Of a stretch of DNA of 64,000 nt, positions 1 through 10,575 are shown in pieces. Both the position numbers and the translations under genes were made by a program. Numbering within the stretch: position 1 is the first letter of the stretch; every line of letters starts with the position of its first letter. The DNA comes from Sepiola atlantica (Eukaryota; Mollusca; Cephalopoda; Sepiida; Sepiolidae), in the NCBI GenBank assembly GCA_963556195.1, contig OY744532.1:101090583-101154582 (forward strand), given 5' to 3'. The notes beneath the pieces are model-generated. The model was not told the origin of the DNA. It worked only from the letters and a program-made list of their open reading frames with translations, and made no database searches.

Positions 1-455
1 AAACATAATGACTCATTAGTAAAAAAACATGATGACTCATTAGTAAAAAAACATGACTCATTAGTAAAAAAAACATGATGACTCATTAGTAAAAAAACAT
101 AATGACTCATTAGTAAAAAAACATGATGACTCATTAGTAAAAAAACATGACTCATTAGTAAAAAAAACATGATGACTCATTAGTAAAAAAACATGATGAC
201 TCATTAGTAAAAAAACATGATGACTCATTAATAAAAAACATGATGACTCATTAGTAAAAAAAACATGATGACTCATTAGTAAAAAAACATGATCACTCAT
301 TAGTAAAAAAAAACATGATGACTCATTAGTAAAAATACATGATGACTCATTAGTAAAAAAAACATGATGATTCATTAGTAAAAAAACATAATGACTCATT
401 AATAAAAAAGCATTATGACTCATTAGTAAAAAAAACATGATGACTCATTAGTAAG
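1..455. repeat. 24-bp minisatellite carrying TGACTCA motifs
   Basis: About 19 tandem units of roughly 22-25 bp run in from before the window start. Each is a variable A-run followed by ACATGATGACTCATTAGT. Seventeen units keep an exact TGACTCA, the AP-1/bZIP consensus; two have point changes in it. The open frame on the minus strand here only reflects the repeat and is not a gene. Confidence 0.95.
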
Positions 456-477
456 AAAAACGCTATTTAAAACCTAA

Positions 478-575
478 ACGCGGCAGACACCGCGAGAATG
501 CTTCCCTGCTGATTACAACCTGGTCGTCTTCAAATCCAATTTCAACAAATTCTTCTCATTGGCCACCCATAAGCA
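478..575 (+). pseudogene. LINE reverse-transcriptase 3'-end fragment
   Basis: The plus strand reads a short stretch ending ADYNLVVFKSNFNKFFSL, which resembles the extreme C-terminus of the LINE relic at 4338-4745 (there PTYNLGLFKAKANRQFLSL). This is the usual 5'-truncated remnant of a non-LTR retrotransposon: only the last 30 or so codons remain. It directly follows the AP-1-like minisatellite. The fragment is short, so the family assignment rests on that one match. Confidence 0.5.
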
Positions 576-769
576 ATCAAACGCTGTTAATACCATTGAT
601 CAATGAGAGTACTCCCATAGTGTTCATAATTTCTCGGTTGACAATAATTCCAGTCTCCTTAACCATTACCTTTTGAGTGACTGTTGGCCTTGATAAGTGG
701 TGACCCCAATAGTAAAATAAACAACAACAACCGACAGATCCTCTTATTGAAATAGTAAACATATAAACA

Positions 770-1258
770 TCCTATTTGAAACTTAAGTATCACACACCAA
801 CGAAAGTGTCATTTCAAACTTAAGCATGATGATTGGACGCATCTAAAATGCTATAAACTTCACACACCAAATAAAATTATTATTTAAATTTAAGCGTTAC
901 AGCCCTAAGAAAAGCCTGATAGACTAAAGAAAATTCTTTTTTCAACTAAAGCGTGACAATCTAAAGAAAATGCGTTAGAAAATTGAAGCTTGACAGACAA
1001 TAGACAATTCACTCTAAAATTTAAGCGTGACAGGCAAAATAAAAGGCTATTTAAAATCTAAGCATGCCAGACCATAGAATATTTTATTTCAAAATTAAGT
1101 CTGACAGACCAAAGAAAATTCGCTTTCTAATTTAAGCGTGTCATATATTAAAGAGCATTCTCTTTCAGACTTAAGCGTTACAAACTAAAGAAAATGCTAT
1201 TTAAAATTAAATGTTACTGCCCAAAGCTATTTAAAACTGAAGCGTGCCATTTATAGTT
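770..1258. repeat. Degenerate 37-bp satellite
   Basis: The motif ACTTAAGCGTGACAGAC and variants recur about every 37-38 bp (for example near 981, 1018, 1056, 1093, 1130, 1169 and 1206), separated by AAAGAAAATGCTATTTAAA-like filler. About 12 units with heavy divergence indicate an old array. Two units of the same family occur at 24080-24145. Confidence 0.8.
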
Positions 1259-2155
1259 TCATTAGACGTTTGATTAATTTAGTATTTTAAAGTTAGTTAA
1301 CAAAAGGATAAAAATAACGTATAAAAGCAAGACAGAATTTTTATTAAATAATACAGATTTTTTAGTAACTACGAATTGAAATAGTAAAAAGAAGCTATTC
1401 TAATAAATTAAGTAGTTGTGTTTAATATACCCCCTCCGAAAAGAGATCTAACGTCTCACAAGTCACAAATAAAATACATGGGTTGTTATGAATGCAAACA
1501 CAGATAATAACACCGCAATTAAATCCTACCTCGTATAATCCACCTCCCCCGCGACCGGGACCGCTAAAATTAATGATTCGCATCAGCACGAAGAAATGAA
1601 GAAATCATACAATTTGAAGAAAAGATCCTTTATTGAGATTTTGGCGTTGCCTTCTTTTCTGCTAGCAGCGGAGGAGGGGCATTCCGAACTACGGATATTT
1701 GGGCCCTAGACCTCTTTAATTTATTTTCGATCTTAAGTCATTCTCTAGTCGTGCGATTCGCTTCGAGACTTCCAACCGACTTCCTACTCATTTCACACCC
1801 CCCTCTTTTAGCTATGTGACGTCACGTCCGCTTCGGGTACACAGTAGGTTGAGCTGACATCCGAGTACACTAAGCTTACTCCGACTAATAGTTGGTATCC
1901 TCGGTATTGCCCAGGAAGTAAGTAGAACCATGTGTGCTCACCCTACTTCAGCTGAAGAAACTTAAAACGCTAAAACCGTTGTTTAAACGAGCTTAAAAAG
2001 ATCATGACATCTATTAAAAACAAAATAAAACAAACAAAAGACAATTAAAGTTATGAGCAAAAAATTATTAAATATTGTAAACAAAAAAATTACGTTATGT
2101 GATATTAAACAAGAATAATAATTATAAATACGAGAATAAAAAGTATCCGGATATA
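1259..2155. other. No gene recognised; GC-richer block in AT-rich DNA
   Basis: No coding frame or known repeat is recognised. 1540-1960 is clearly less AT-rich than its surroundings and includes a TGACGTCA palindrome at 1817-1824. It could be part of an unrecognised element, but nothing proves that. Confidence 0.4.
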
Positions 2156-2963
2156 TTGAAGCGGTTAGCTCCCAAAATGGCTGATTAGTTATGTCTGATT
2201 TCCCAAGTGATGGTGGAGTAAATTAATTCAGCGTATACATTTGTTGTCTGATTTTGCAGATATCTTTTTAATAAACAGTTTTATTTTATTTATTTCTTAC
2301 AAAACCAAATGTACTCTCACTTAACTCTATCGTGTGGCAAGAATAATCATTTTTAATAAACGTTGTTAGATTTCATTTTTGTTTATTAATTAATATTTGC
2401 TAAATAAAAATGAAAAAAAAAATTCGCAAAAATACAGTTTAATCCGCAAAAAAAAAAAAAAAATATTTTCAAAATAATCAGTAAAAATCAGAAAACAAAT
2501 AAATATTTTCAAAATAATCAGTAAAAATCAGAAAACAAATAAATATTTTCAAAATAATCAGTAAAAATCAGAAAACAGATAAATATTTTCAAAATAATCA
2601 GTAAAAATCAGAAAACAAATAAATATATTCAAAATAATCAGTAAAAATCAGAAAACAAATAAATATTTTCAAAATAATCAGTAAAAATCAGAAAACAAAT
2701 AAATATTTTCAAAATAATCAGTAAAAATCAGAAAACAAATAAATATTTTCAAAATAATCAGTAAAAATCAGAAAACAAATGAATATTTTCAAAATAATCA
2801 GAAAAAAATAAAAAACAAATGAATATTTTCAAAATAAAAATTAAACAAAAAAAAATCCGACAAAAAATTAATACGGTGGATTAATTTCCCCTTTACCGCT
2901 TGGGAAATAATACATGACTAATTGCTAAAATTTGGCAGTCATTTTCGGAGATAACCGCTTCAA
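2156..2963. mobile_element. Non-autonomous TIR element with internal satellite
   Basis: The left end TTGAAGCGGTTAGCTCC (2156) is mirrored by CGGAGATAACCGCTTCAA ending at 2963. The inverted repeats extend imperfectly for about 75 bp; the right arm has a roughly 13-bp insertion. Both ends are bounded by TATA (2152-2155 and 2964-2967), consistent with a TA-type target duplication. There is no transposase. The interior is dominated by a 40-bp tandem array. The architecture is that of a MITE carrying a minisatellite, seen in many mollusc genomes. The superfamily is not determined; the TA flanks would fit Tc1/mariner-like. Confidence 0.75.
2461..2836. repeat. 40-bp tandem array inside the TIR element
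   Basis: About 9.4 copies of a 40-bp unit (AAATATTTTCAAAATAATCA followed by GTAAAAATCAGAAAACAAAT) differ by only a few substitutions until the last, degraded copies. The homogeneity compared with the diverged TIRs suggests recent expansion or gene conversion of the interior. Confidence 0.95.
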
Positions 2964-2967
2964 TATA

Positions 2968-4180
2968 GCAGAGTATTCACAGGTTATAAAAAGAAAGAGA
3001 CAATGGCTATATTAGAATACCGAAATATTGGAAAATCTCCAAAAATAAAAATCGAAAATAAACCATACATCCGTAGTAGCACTCGATTGCCTCCTTAAAA
3101 AATAAAAACGCCCCCTCCTGTGGGACGTACACACAACGTTGGGAACCAATTATTTAGATGCAATCCTGTTTGCAATGCTATTTCCAGCTAGTAAATAAGG
3201 ATATGAAGGTTATATCCGGTTCACTGCGCTTGTCACTCAACGTTTTGTTCTACAGTGAAGGCATCCAACAATAGAGATAAGTATATGATAAAGATGGAAG
3301 TACAGCATATATGTATGTCCTTCTTTTGTAGAAAAACATAAAAGGCCCGGGGTAGAAATTTGTCCGCTCTTTGAGCTGTCCGTATTTTTTTGGAAATTAT
3401 TCCCTTTTGTTCGAGACGAATATAACGCCGTTCCCAAAGCAATGTTGCACTTGCAAGCCACCCTTTTTGATAATGTTACAAGCTACATCATGAAAACAAA
3501 ACTTATATAAAAAAATACCTTTTTTATTTAATGATTGATCACCTCTTATCAAAGGATAACGGTTGAAAGGATTGCTGGTTGGACGTGGGTCGTCGTCACA
3601 AAGGGGGTGGAAACAATGGGTGGAATGGACAAAGGGGCACTCGATAGGACTTGATTTTCCAAGAGGATAGCTCGATAAGTTGTAGTCGGTTGGGAAGCAA
3701 ACTCGTGGTATCTTCTTCGACAAATGGGAGCTACGAGGAAAGAAACTTTGTTCATGGACGTTCCGTTTTGTTTTTCGTACAAAGAAAGAGAAAAGAAAAG
3801 TATTGGCTATGGTTGAAGCCAGAAGAGTTTTTGTAACATTTTCTGCAGGGGGGGGGCAATTATTGGAACTCAGTCGTGACCTTAAATGCTAAAAGACAAA
3901 CAAACAAAAACAAATCAATATATGAGATATATGATATGTAATATCTGGAATTTCTGCTAATATCCAAGTGTAGTATGAATATCAACCCAGGCATTACTTA
4001 CTCATTTCGGAGGGAAGATAGGCTTATTACGTGTAACCTGGAGCACCCTTATCTGTGAAGGAGTGCATACGAGACTATACACGTATTTGTGTTCTAATCT
4101 TCGTGCCATTTTGGGGATGGAATTTTGTCACATAAAAAACCGTGGCAAGTGAATGTCCAATAACAATGCTAATCACTATC
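2968..4180. other. No gene recognised
   Basis: A 108-codon open frame on the minus strand (3397-3723) and shorter overlapping ones show no domain or family I recognise, and several frames are open at once. I therefore do not call a gene. A short poly-G tract lies at about 3848-3856. Confidence 0.4.
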
Positions 4181-4182
4181 TG

Positions 4183-4225
<43 letters not shown>
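4183..4225. repeat. (CT)n microsatellite
   Basis: Uninterrupted CT dinucleotides, about 21 copies. Confidence 0.95.
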
Positions 4226-4226
<1 letters not shown>

Positions 4227-4337
4227 ATGTCTCGTTCATACTCTCTCTAGAACAAAATATATACTTTTTTTATGGAAATCGTCCCAAACAAGGCATTAAA
4301 CCACTTGATGTAAGGAATAAGAAATAATTAAAAATGT

Positions 4338-4745
4338 TTATCTCAAAGACAAGAATTGCCTATTTGCCTTTGCCTTGAAAAGACCCAGGTTATAGGTAGG
4401 AGAAAAACAGTCAACAGGAAGAGAGTTCCACAAGCCTGCAGTTATTGGAACGAAGCTACTGGAATAGGAAGCTGTATTATAACGAGATATAAAAACAGCG
4501 AATTTGTGAAGCCCACTAGACCAGCGAGTCAAACATGCTGAAACAAAGGAAGCAGGGAATAGATAAGACAATTCTGAAGAATACATGCCATAATAGTATT
4601 TATAAAAAAGACTGAGACTAGCAACACCACGTCTGTGAAAGAGAGGGTACAGAAAAAGAAAGCAACGAAATTACAAATAAGCTTCTTAACCTTATCAAGA
4701 ATCCTCAAATGAGACAGGTATTCACCAGCCCCAATATACAATTAT
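4338..4745 (-). pseudogene. LINE reverse transcriptase C-terminal relic
   Basis: Read on the minus strand, the segment gives the conserved C-terminal tail of a CR1/Jockey-like non-LTR retrotransposon ORF2. First comes a piece with ILDKVKKLI (compare LLDKVQKRV in the element at 59656). Then, in another frame, come FHRRGVASLSLFYKYYYGM and the ending TAGLWNSLPVDCFSP...FLSLR. At least one frameshift separates the two parts. The catalytic fingers and palm are absent, as expected from 5' truncation. It is non-functional. Confidence 0.75.
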
Positions 4746-5570
4746 ATAGTTCTTTATGGCGGACCCTGTATATAAAGAGTGTTGCTCAGCTGATAAAATA
4801 TGAACAACTGTACAGTTGACAAATAAAAAATAGCCTTACATAAAACATAAACGCATATATAGCATTACCTTCCCATTCTACATACAAATTTAGACGTTCA
4901 TACACCAGAGGACATTCAAACATAATTATCTCCCCTGTTACCCACGCTAGGGGGCGCTGAGATAGGTACTATCAAAGCCGAAACACAAAAATATTCTCTC
5001 TTTCTTCTCCCCCACCTTCTTTGAAATACTGTAAGTAACTCACGCACAAAATCTAAAGTATGTGAGACACATTCTCACAACTTCTTCGTACATACCCGCA
5101 CACATTTATTTAAGACTTTTTGACCTATGTATGGATTTTTATGCACGCAATCGAACTGGCAGCGAACCGTTTATGTTTTCGGTAGATGACTGTTATTTCA
5201 GACACGTCGCCTTCATTTAGTTCTTGTATTTGCTTCTACAGTAAAGCATATAATGGAGAGATTCTTCCCAAGCGTCAACAAAACTTCCACACATAAATTG
5301 AAGGTGTTATTATAGTTTCGGAAGGTTCTCAGTCCTATGTAGAGAAATGTACTTTTTGATAAAACATTGATTGAATACGCAACGTTTATAAAATATTGGA
5401 CATTTTCGACTTTGTACAATATATATTTCAATTTTATTATCTGATAAAACTACTTTGACACGTATGCTGGTTGCCATTATAGAAATTCTTTTCTTAAAAT
5501 TTATATTTGATTTACATGTTTCCCTGTCTTTGTCTGATCCTTTTTTTCTCTCTATCTCCTGACGAAAAAC
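4746..5570. other. No gene recognised
   Basis: AT-rich unique-looking sequence. No coding frame, RNA or repeat family is recognised apart from scattered short CT tracts. Confidence 0.4.
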
Positions 5571-5571
5571 T

Positions 5572-5619
5572 GCCTCTCTCTCTCCCTCTCTCTCTCTCTC
5601 TCCCTCTCTCTCTCTTTCT

Positions 5620-5702
<83 letters not shown>
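5572..5702. repeat. (CT)n then (TA)n compound microsatellite
   Basis: CT-rich dinucleotides with CCC interruptions run to about 5655, followed by about 23 TA units to 5702. The TA block abuts the truncated hammerhead-like motif that follows without a spacer. Confidence 0.95.
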
Positions 5703-5706
<4 letters not shown>

Positions 5707-5740
5707 GATTGCGTTAGCATGAAGCATCGATGTCTGTAGG
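5703..5740 (+). ncRNA. Truncated, degenerate hammerhead ribozyme motif
   Basis: The sequence TGAAGATTGCGTTAGCATG, then AAGCATCGATGTC and TGTAGG, is the same as the complete hammerhead at 11264-11308. Here the 5' strand of stem I and C3 are replaced by the TA array, and GAAAC has become GAAGC. It is expected to be inactive. It marks the 3' end of another copy of the same SINE-like family, followed by the same AT-rich tail to about 5785. Confidence 0.5.
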
Positions 5741-5789
5741 TATTAAAATAATAAATATTTATTTATAAATATTATTATTAGCTCCCTTC

Positions 5790-6095
5790 ACCAAAGGCCG
5801 GGCACTCTGAGTGACTTTAATAACAAGCAGTACTAATAGCTGCATGCACGATCCAAATACGTTTGTTGATCACTTTAAACTGCTTGTGTAAATTTAGCCG
5901 CATATTCGCTATTTACAAAGTTAAATTCCTCTCTTATTATTAACTAGTTCCCTATGGCCGAGGAGTTAAGACTATTGACTGCAAATCAGTGGTTCGCACC
6001 CGCCGACCGTTGGGAATTAGCTTCCTGCACTGAACATTTCGTTAGCATGAAACATCGATGTCTGTAGGTATTAAATTAATTAATATTTATTTATA

Positions 6096-6135
<40 letters not shown>
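5790..6135 (+). mobile_element. SINE-like element: tRNA-like core, hammerhead-like end, TA tail
   Basis: The element starts near GGCCGGGCACTCTGAGTGA and contains AACAAGCAGTACTA and ATTTACAAAGTTAAATTCC. It then has a tRNA-like region (5955-6020) with an A-box-like TGGCCGAGGAGTTAAG, an anticodon-arm-like GACTGCAAATC and a B-box-like GGTTCGCACC. After GGGAATTAGC comes a hammerhead-like motif (6024-6068) and a tail ending in (TA)n. The same order of blocks is found inverted at 11217-11570, which defines a dispersed family of about 300-350 bp. No protein is encoded; it would depend on enzymes supplied in trans. Confidence 0.65.
6024..6068 (+). ncRNA. Degenerate hammerhead ribozyme motif
   Basis: Stem I CCTGCA/TGTAGG, core CTGAACA (G8 replaced by C), stem II weakened, GAAA, stem III ACAT/ATGT, and a GTC cleavage triplet. 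Loss of G8 should abolish cleavage. It is homologous to the better preserved copy at 11264-11308. Confidence 0.5.
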
Positions 6136-6136
<1 letters not shown>

Positions 6137-6199
6137 CACAATAATAATAATAATGGAGAAAAAAACAAAAATTAATAAATTAATAAATAATATATAAAC

Positions 6200-6212
6200 G
6201 AATAAAGATATT

Positions 6213-6245
<33 letters not shown>

Positions 6246-6305
6246 GTAAATTAATATATATATATATATATATGTAAATTAATATATATATATATATATA
6301 TGTAA

Positions 6306-6352
<47 letters not shown>

Positions 6353-6360
6353 AATTAATA
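6200..6360. repeat. TA-rich tandem array with GTAAATTAA interruptions
   Basis: Blocks of (TA)n are punctuated several times by GTAAATTAATA, giving a short higher-order repeat of about 30-50 bp. Confidence 0.9.
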
Positions 6361-6513
6361 GATATATAACTAATAATGAAACTATAAATACAGCTCTTAG
6401 TAACAATAAGACACAACCAACTTCTTTGTAACAGGAAAAATCCCAGCAGAGTGCTCGATTAATTGAAAATTAAAGTAAAAAATTTGAAATTACGAGCGTA
6501 ATATTTATTTATT

Positions 6514-6625
6514 TTGGTACAGAAAAATTAGTACAACATTCGCTGAAGCTGAAGAGAGCCGGATGGCTAAGTCCTTCTGTGCTTGAAACTGACGGTGCGA
6601 ATGTTGTACTAATTTTTCTGTACCA

Positions 6626-6626
<1 letters not shown>
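6514..6626. repeat. Perfect 30-bp inverted repeat with hammerhead-like loop
   Basis: The arms 6514-6543 (starting TTGGTACAGAAAAATTAG) and 6597-6626 are exact reverse complements of 30 bp, separated by 53 nt. The loop contains CTGAAGA, a stem-like stretch and GAAAC in hammerhead order, so the arms would form an unusually long stem I. The core is altered: a duplicated CTGAAG and GGTG instead of a GUH triplet. It could instead be a small foldback element. Confidence 0.75.
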
Positions 6627-6686
<60 letters not shown>

Positions 6687-6701
6687 TAGATAGATAGATA
6701 T
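6627..6701. repeat. (CA)n-(TA)n-(TAGA)n compound microsatellite
   Basis: CA units, then about 21 TA units, then four TAGA units, directly abutting the inverted repeat. Confidence 0.95.
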
Positions 6702-7195
6702 GAGGCAAATAAATCGATGACATATTCATTTACGTACGTACTAAGAATTCAAAATTAACATAACTTTTAGGTACGATCTTTTCTGCGACGATATGGATTT
6801 TTATTGACATCGGGTCTCATAGATACCAAGTTCAAAGTTAAAACATCGCACCATGACTAGAGGGCATATATTAATTCGTAATACACCAATTTGAGAGGTT
6901 AATTCACTTACAAAGCAATTATATCTAACATACAAACGGGCACAATAATCAAAATAAATACTTTTTACATTACGTTTGGGTGAACTAAGTTTTAAAAAAC
7001 ATGATAGAAGTAAAAATAAGTAGTTTGAGGAGTAATGCCGAAAAACCCATTTCATTCTAAATATTTTACGTGTCTGATTTTAAAAGTTTGATCGAAATAT
7101 ACAAAAAGAAAGTCTAAAAAAATCTGGCACCGTTTATAAATTTTCGAAAGAAATCGCAGCACAATTAATTCTTGAAGTGATTGTGATTTAACATT
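6702..7195. other. No gene recognised
   Basis: AT-rich. A short minus-strand open frame (6801-7055) shows no recognisable motif. Confidence 0.4.
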
Positions 7196-7221
7196 TAATA
7201 TATATAACATTTAATATATAC

Positions 7222-7300
<79 letters not shown>

Positions 7301-7301
7301 A
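7196..7301. repeat. (TA)n array with CATA/GTATA interruptions
   Basis: About 100 bp of TA dinucleotides with periodic ACATA interruptions. Confidence 0.95.
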
Positions 7302-7860
7302 TTAATTACAAAACACAAATGCATATCATCTTAAACCAAAAAGAAATGATAAGCCCACACTTATGTGTGTGTTTGTTTATTAACATACTATATTGATAGG
7401 AATACATTGAAAATGTACACTGGTTCGGATAGAGAGCAACTCAGCGAGATACGCTCCAGTCATCAGAAGATCCTACTATGAGAGATATCGGAGGTACAAG
7501 ATCACGGCGAAGGCACAAGCGACCTTTATAAAATGAGACAAAACAGCCAAACAAACACAAACAAAAAAAGGGAGGAGTCAAATTCAAAATAGAAACACTC
7601 CTCCCCACTCAGATAAGTGACATTTCTTTCATTGCTCAAAACATTCAAATTCTGCAAACCCGTTTGTTTAGTTTTCATTGGGCATATTTAAGCTCCATTT
7701 ATCCCATGATAATAATTTCATTATTTATTTAAATAAATGTTAGATGTATTTAATAATTTGTAGTGTTCGTTATTCACGCTTGTTGTTGTCATTCCCGTAA
7801 ATATTCGAACATGAGAAAAAACATTTTATTTTTTATATAAACGGAATTATTGTGTGTTCT
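7302..7860. other. Non-coding; possible decayed hammerhead-like end
   Basis: On the minus strand at about 7415-7462 the order CTGATGA, a potential hairpin containing GAGCG/CGCTG, then CCGAACCAGTGTA resembles a hammerhead core in which GAAAC has lost one A. The rest shows nothing recognised. Confidence 0.3.
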
Positions 7861-8561
7861 ATTTTACATCACATAATTCCCCTTTCATGTGATGCAGCGA
7901 TCGGGGAACGTATCGTTTGTAACACAATTGGTGGAGAATCGGGGCACATAAGGCAGGTTTTCTCAGCTGGAATTAACATGACAATCAACTGGTGATGAAT
8001 ACCAAACCACGATGGCATTCCTAGAAAAAATTCTTTGCGCCCCTCATTTGATAATTTGATTAAATTAAAGAAGGATTACATATTTGAGATAGGAACACAC
8101 CTTTAACTGTGAGAAAAGAAATCATTAAGGAAAACTTTCCTTATTAGAATCATATCTGAACATATGGTAGCTAATGACGAATTCGATGAAAACGTATAAA
8201 GTCAACTGTCAGTAAGAAACACCGGTTCTATTTATCTTCCTCCCACAAGGTAAGATGTGATACAAGGTCGGCAAAGTGAGAAAGAACCAGCGCTCGAGAA
8301 TTTGAGCATTCTGGCTGTTTAAAAATTGCCTGAGCAGCCCCGTCACAGGACCGACAACCAAATATAGATCGGCGTAAATCCAGACCCAAAGGCCCAGACA
8401 ATACCGGTTTATTAGGCGGGGTAAAAACCCTGCCGGTACTCACAGACGCTCAACTTGAATTAGAAAAACTAAAAATAATCGCTATAAAAATATCTAAAAA
8501 TAAAGCTAGGATTAGGCGAGAAATACGATTTAGATAGCTAGATTTGAATTGATACAATAAT
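7861..8561. other. Leader-like region upstream of the Gag relic
   Basis: TTGGTGGAGAATCGGGGC near 7930 looks like the primer-binding or leader start of an LTR retrotransposon, and the Gag relic begins 0.6 kb further on. I could not pair an LTR upstream with one downstream, so this is a weak inference from position. Confidence 0.3.
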
Positions 8562-9137
8562 ATGCCTAGACAAAATAATGTTGCTTTAACTAAATGTGTG
8601 AGGTTAAATGTGCCACAGTTTAAAGAAGAAGACGTCGACAGCTATTTCTCACAATTCGGGAAAATTGGGACGAATTTAGGTTGGTCGGAAGACATATGGG
8701 CATCACTGTTACAAACGGTATTATGTGGAAAAGCCCAAAAGACATACGCCAATATGCCAATGACCGATTGTGCCGACTATAGAATAGTGAAAGAAAGAAT
8801 TTTAAAGTCATATGAGATTGTACCGGAGGCATATTGACAACAGTTTAGAGATCCTAGGAAGATACAGGCACAATTGTATGTCGAATTCTCCCGGCAGAAA
8901 GAAATGTTTCTTGACAAGCGGAGCAAGTCAAGAAACGTTGAAAACGACTACGACTACGATAAAATGAGGCAATTAATTATTATTATACTTAATTTTTCAC
9001 GTCTGTTTCTTTATTCTAACAATCAAAGTTTACATGCATATTTTGAAGAATGGTTCGTCAGAATAAAAAGCATAAAATTATACAAGAAATTAAAAAAAAC
9101 TTTACTGAGATGCTTTTCTGATCGGTTTTCTTGCTAA
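8562..9137 (+). pseudogene. Ty3/gypsy-type Gag relic
   Basis: The frame from ATG 8562 encodes 91 residues with FKEEDVDSYFSQFGKIGTNL, WASLLQTVLCGKAQKTY and ILKSYEIVPEAY. This is the signature of capsid regions of metazoan gypsy-like retrotransposons, which are related to SCAN-type capsid domains. A TGA at 8836-8838 interrupts the frame. The homology continues in the same frame as QQFRDPRK, then QAQLYVEFSRQKEMF, before decaying near 9000. There is no zinc knuckle, protease or RT, so this is a truncated Gag. Nearby LTR-like DNA at 9338-9545 may be from the same or another element. Confidence 0.75.
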
Positions 9138-9249
9138 TCATTGGTCTAGAAAATTCAAAATATGCTTAAAAGACTTGATGGTTGAAGAAAAGTCGGTAAA
9201 AGAGAATCGCTTTACTGGAAAATAAGAATATAGTCGCTAGAATCTGCTT

Positions 9250-9279
9250 CGCTCTCTCTCTCTCTCTCCCTCTCTCTCG

Positions 9280-9336
<57 letters not shown>
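9250..9336. repeat. (CT)n-(TA)n compound microsatellite
   Basis: CT units with small interruptions followed by about 27 TA units. Confidence 0.95.
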
Positions 9337-9337
<1 letters not shown>

Positions 9338-9338
<1 letters not shown>

Positions 9339-9545
9339 GTTACACCGGCCGTTCTTACACAGGAGAAACTACACCGGTTGTCACTATAAATAGTGCGAGT
9401 CACCAGAGACACAAAAGACAAAGCACAGTCTTGTAACTGTCTAGCCAAGAGCTAGTCACTTTCTTACTTTGTTAATACACTTGTTAAACCAACCCTCGAC
9501 TTGACTTCCTTTATTTATTATTTACTGTGGGACAACTTCACAACA
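9338..9545 (+). mobile_element. Candidate solo LTR
   Basis: The segment starts TGTTACACCGG and ends TTCACAACA (TG...CA). It contains a TATA-like CTATAAATAGTGCGAG about 50 bp in, and is markedly less AT-rich than its flanks. A size near 208 bp fits a short gypsy-type LTR. No clear target duplication is visible because the left flank is a TA array. Confidence 0.45.
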
Positions 9546-9643
9546 ATATATATATTTCTATATAAGGACGCAATACATTTTAACATAGAGCTAAAACACA
9601 ACAATTAATTAGAATTATCTGAAGGCAGATAACAAATTTACTA

Positions 9644-9648
<5 letters not shown>

Positions 9649-9706
<58 letters not shown>
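9649..9706. repeat. (TA)n microsatellite
   Basis: About 28 TA units, ending exactly where the hammerhead-like element below begins. Confidence 0.95.
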
Positions 9707-9709
<3 letters not shown>

Positions 9710-9755
9710 ATTCACAGACAGACCGTTTCGCTGCACCACTGATCTTCATTACGAC
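9707..9755 (-). ncRNA. Degenerate hammerhead-like motif
   Basis: On the minus strand: stem I strand GTCGTA, core ATGAAGA (C3 replaced by A), a short middle stretch, CGAAACGGTCTGTC with a GTC cleavage triplet, then TGTGAATGAC. Stem I is mainly A-U, G-C and wobble pairs. C3 is needed for activity, so this copy is probably dead. It lies between a tRNA-like head and a (TA)n tail. Confidence 0.4.
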
Positions 9756-9769
9756 TAGACTTACACCTA

Positions 9770-9840
9770 TCCCAAGCTAGGGATTGAAACTACACCCATC
9801 TAGTTGATAGTCGGCAGTTCTAACGACTAGACGACGGGAC
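9770..9840 (-). mobile_element. tRNA-like SINE head
   Basis: On the minus strand GTCCCGTCGTCTAGTCGTTA starts an approximately 70-nt tRNA-like region. It has an A-box-like TAGTCGTTAGAACTG and a B-box-like GTAGTTTCAATCCC. Downstream lie the hammerhead-like motif and the TA tail. The acceptor and anticodon stems are not convincing enough to call a functional tRNA. Confidence 0.5.
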
Positions 9841-10313
9841 AGGTGCGGTTAATAAATTATATCTCAATGTTTTTTTATAGAAAATAGTCGCTACTAGACA
9901 GTGCACCATGTTGTTATTTACAAAGATCTTTGCATTACGCTAAATAGTAGCAGGCGATATCATTAATGTTATTGCTCAACCCGAGGATATACATGTGTGT
10001 CTGTGTCTGTGATAAGTTTAATGAACATAGTTATAATCAATAAAATATAATTCAACTGAATTACAATAACAGCTAAAACAAAAACAAGCCGATAGAAGCA
10101 AAATTTAGAGCAATGTATAAAATATATCAATAAATGCTTACCAAAATTTAGATCAGCAGTATAGATAATCGATGTAAATATTATGTTCAAACAATGGCAT
10201 TCTAACTAAATAGTGACGCCCCCCAAAAGCACTAATCTGCACAGTTTTGTAAAATGGAATAATAAGTATTTCTTCCCCTTTCTCTCTTCCCCATCTCTCT
10301 TCCCCATCTCTCA

Positions 10314-10314
<1 letters not shown>
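9841..10314. other. No gene recognised
   Basis: AT-rich sequence without a recognised frame; a CT/CCC-rich stretch lies at 10270-10310. Confidence 0.4.

Positions 10315-10379
<65 letters not shown>
10315..10379. repeat. (TA)n microsatellite
   Basis: About 32 TA units. Confidence 0.95.
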
Positions 10380-10385
<6 letters not shown>

Positions 10386-10513
10386 TGTTGTTTTGCACAA
10401 GACAAATGGAACGGACCGTAATAATATATATCTCACAGAAATGTTACGTTTTTTGGAAATGTGAAAAAATAAAAATCCTAAAATAAAAACATGGTTATTG
10501 GAATATAATATGA

Positions 10514-10517
<4 letters not shown>

Positions 10518-10571
<54 letters not shown>
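10518..10571. repeat. (TA)n microsatellite
   Basis: About 27 TA units. Confidence 0.95.

Positions 10572-10575
<4 letters not shown>

Noticed and set aside
2461..2836. CRISPR-like regular repeats
   Set aside because: The 40-bp units are contiguous without unique spacers, and the DNA is clearly eukaryotic.
3397..3723. 108-codon minus-strand gene
   Set aside because: No recognisable motif, overlapping frames open on both strands, no neighbouring exon-like sequence.
5946..6020. Functional tRNA-Cys (GCA-like anticodon)
   Set aside because: A and B boxes are present but the acceptor stem and variable region do not fold well, and the sequence is embedded in a repeated SINE-like element.
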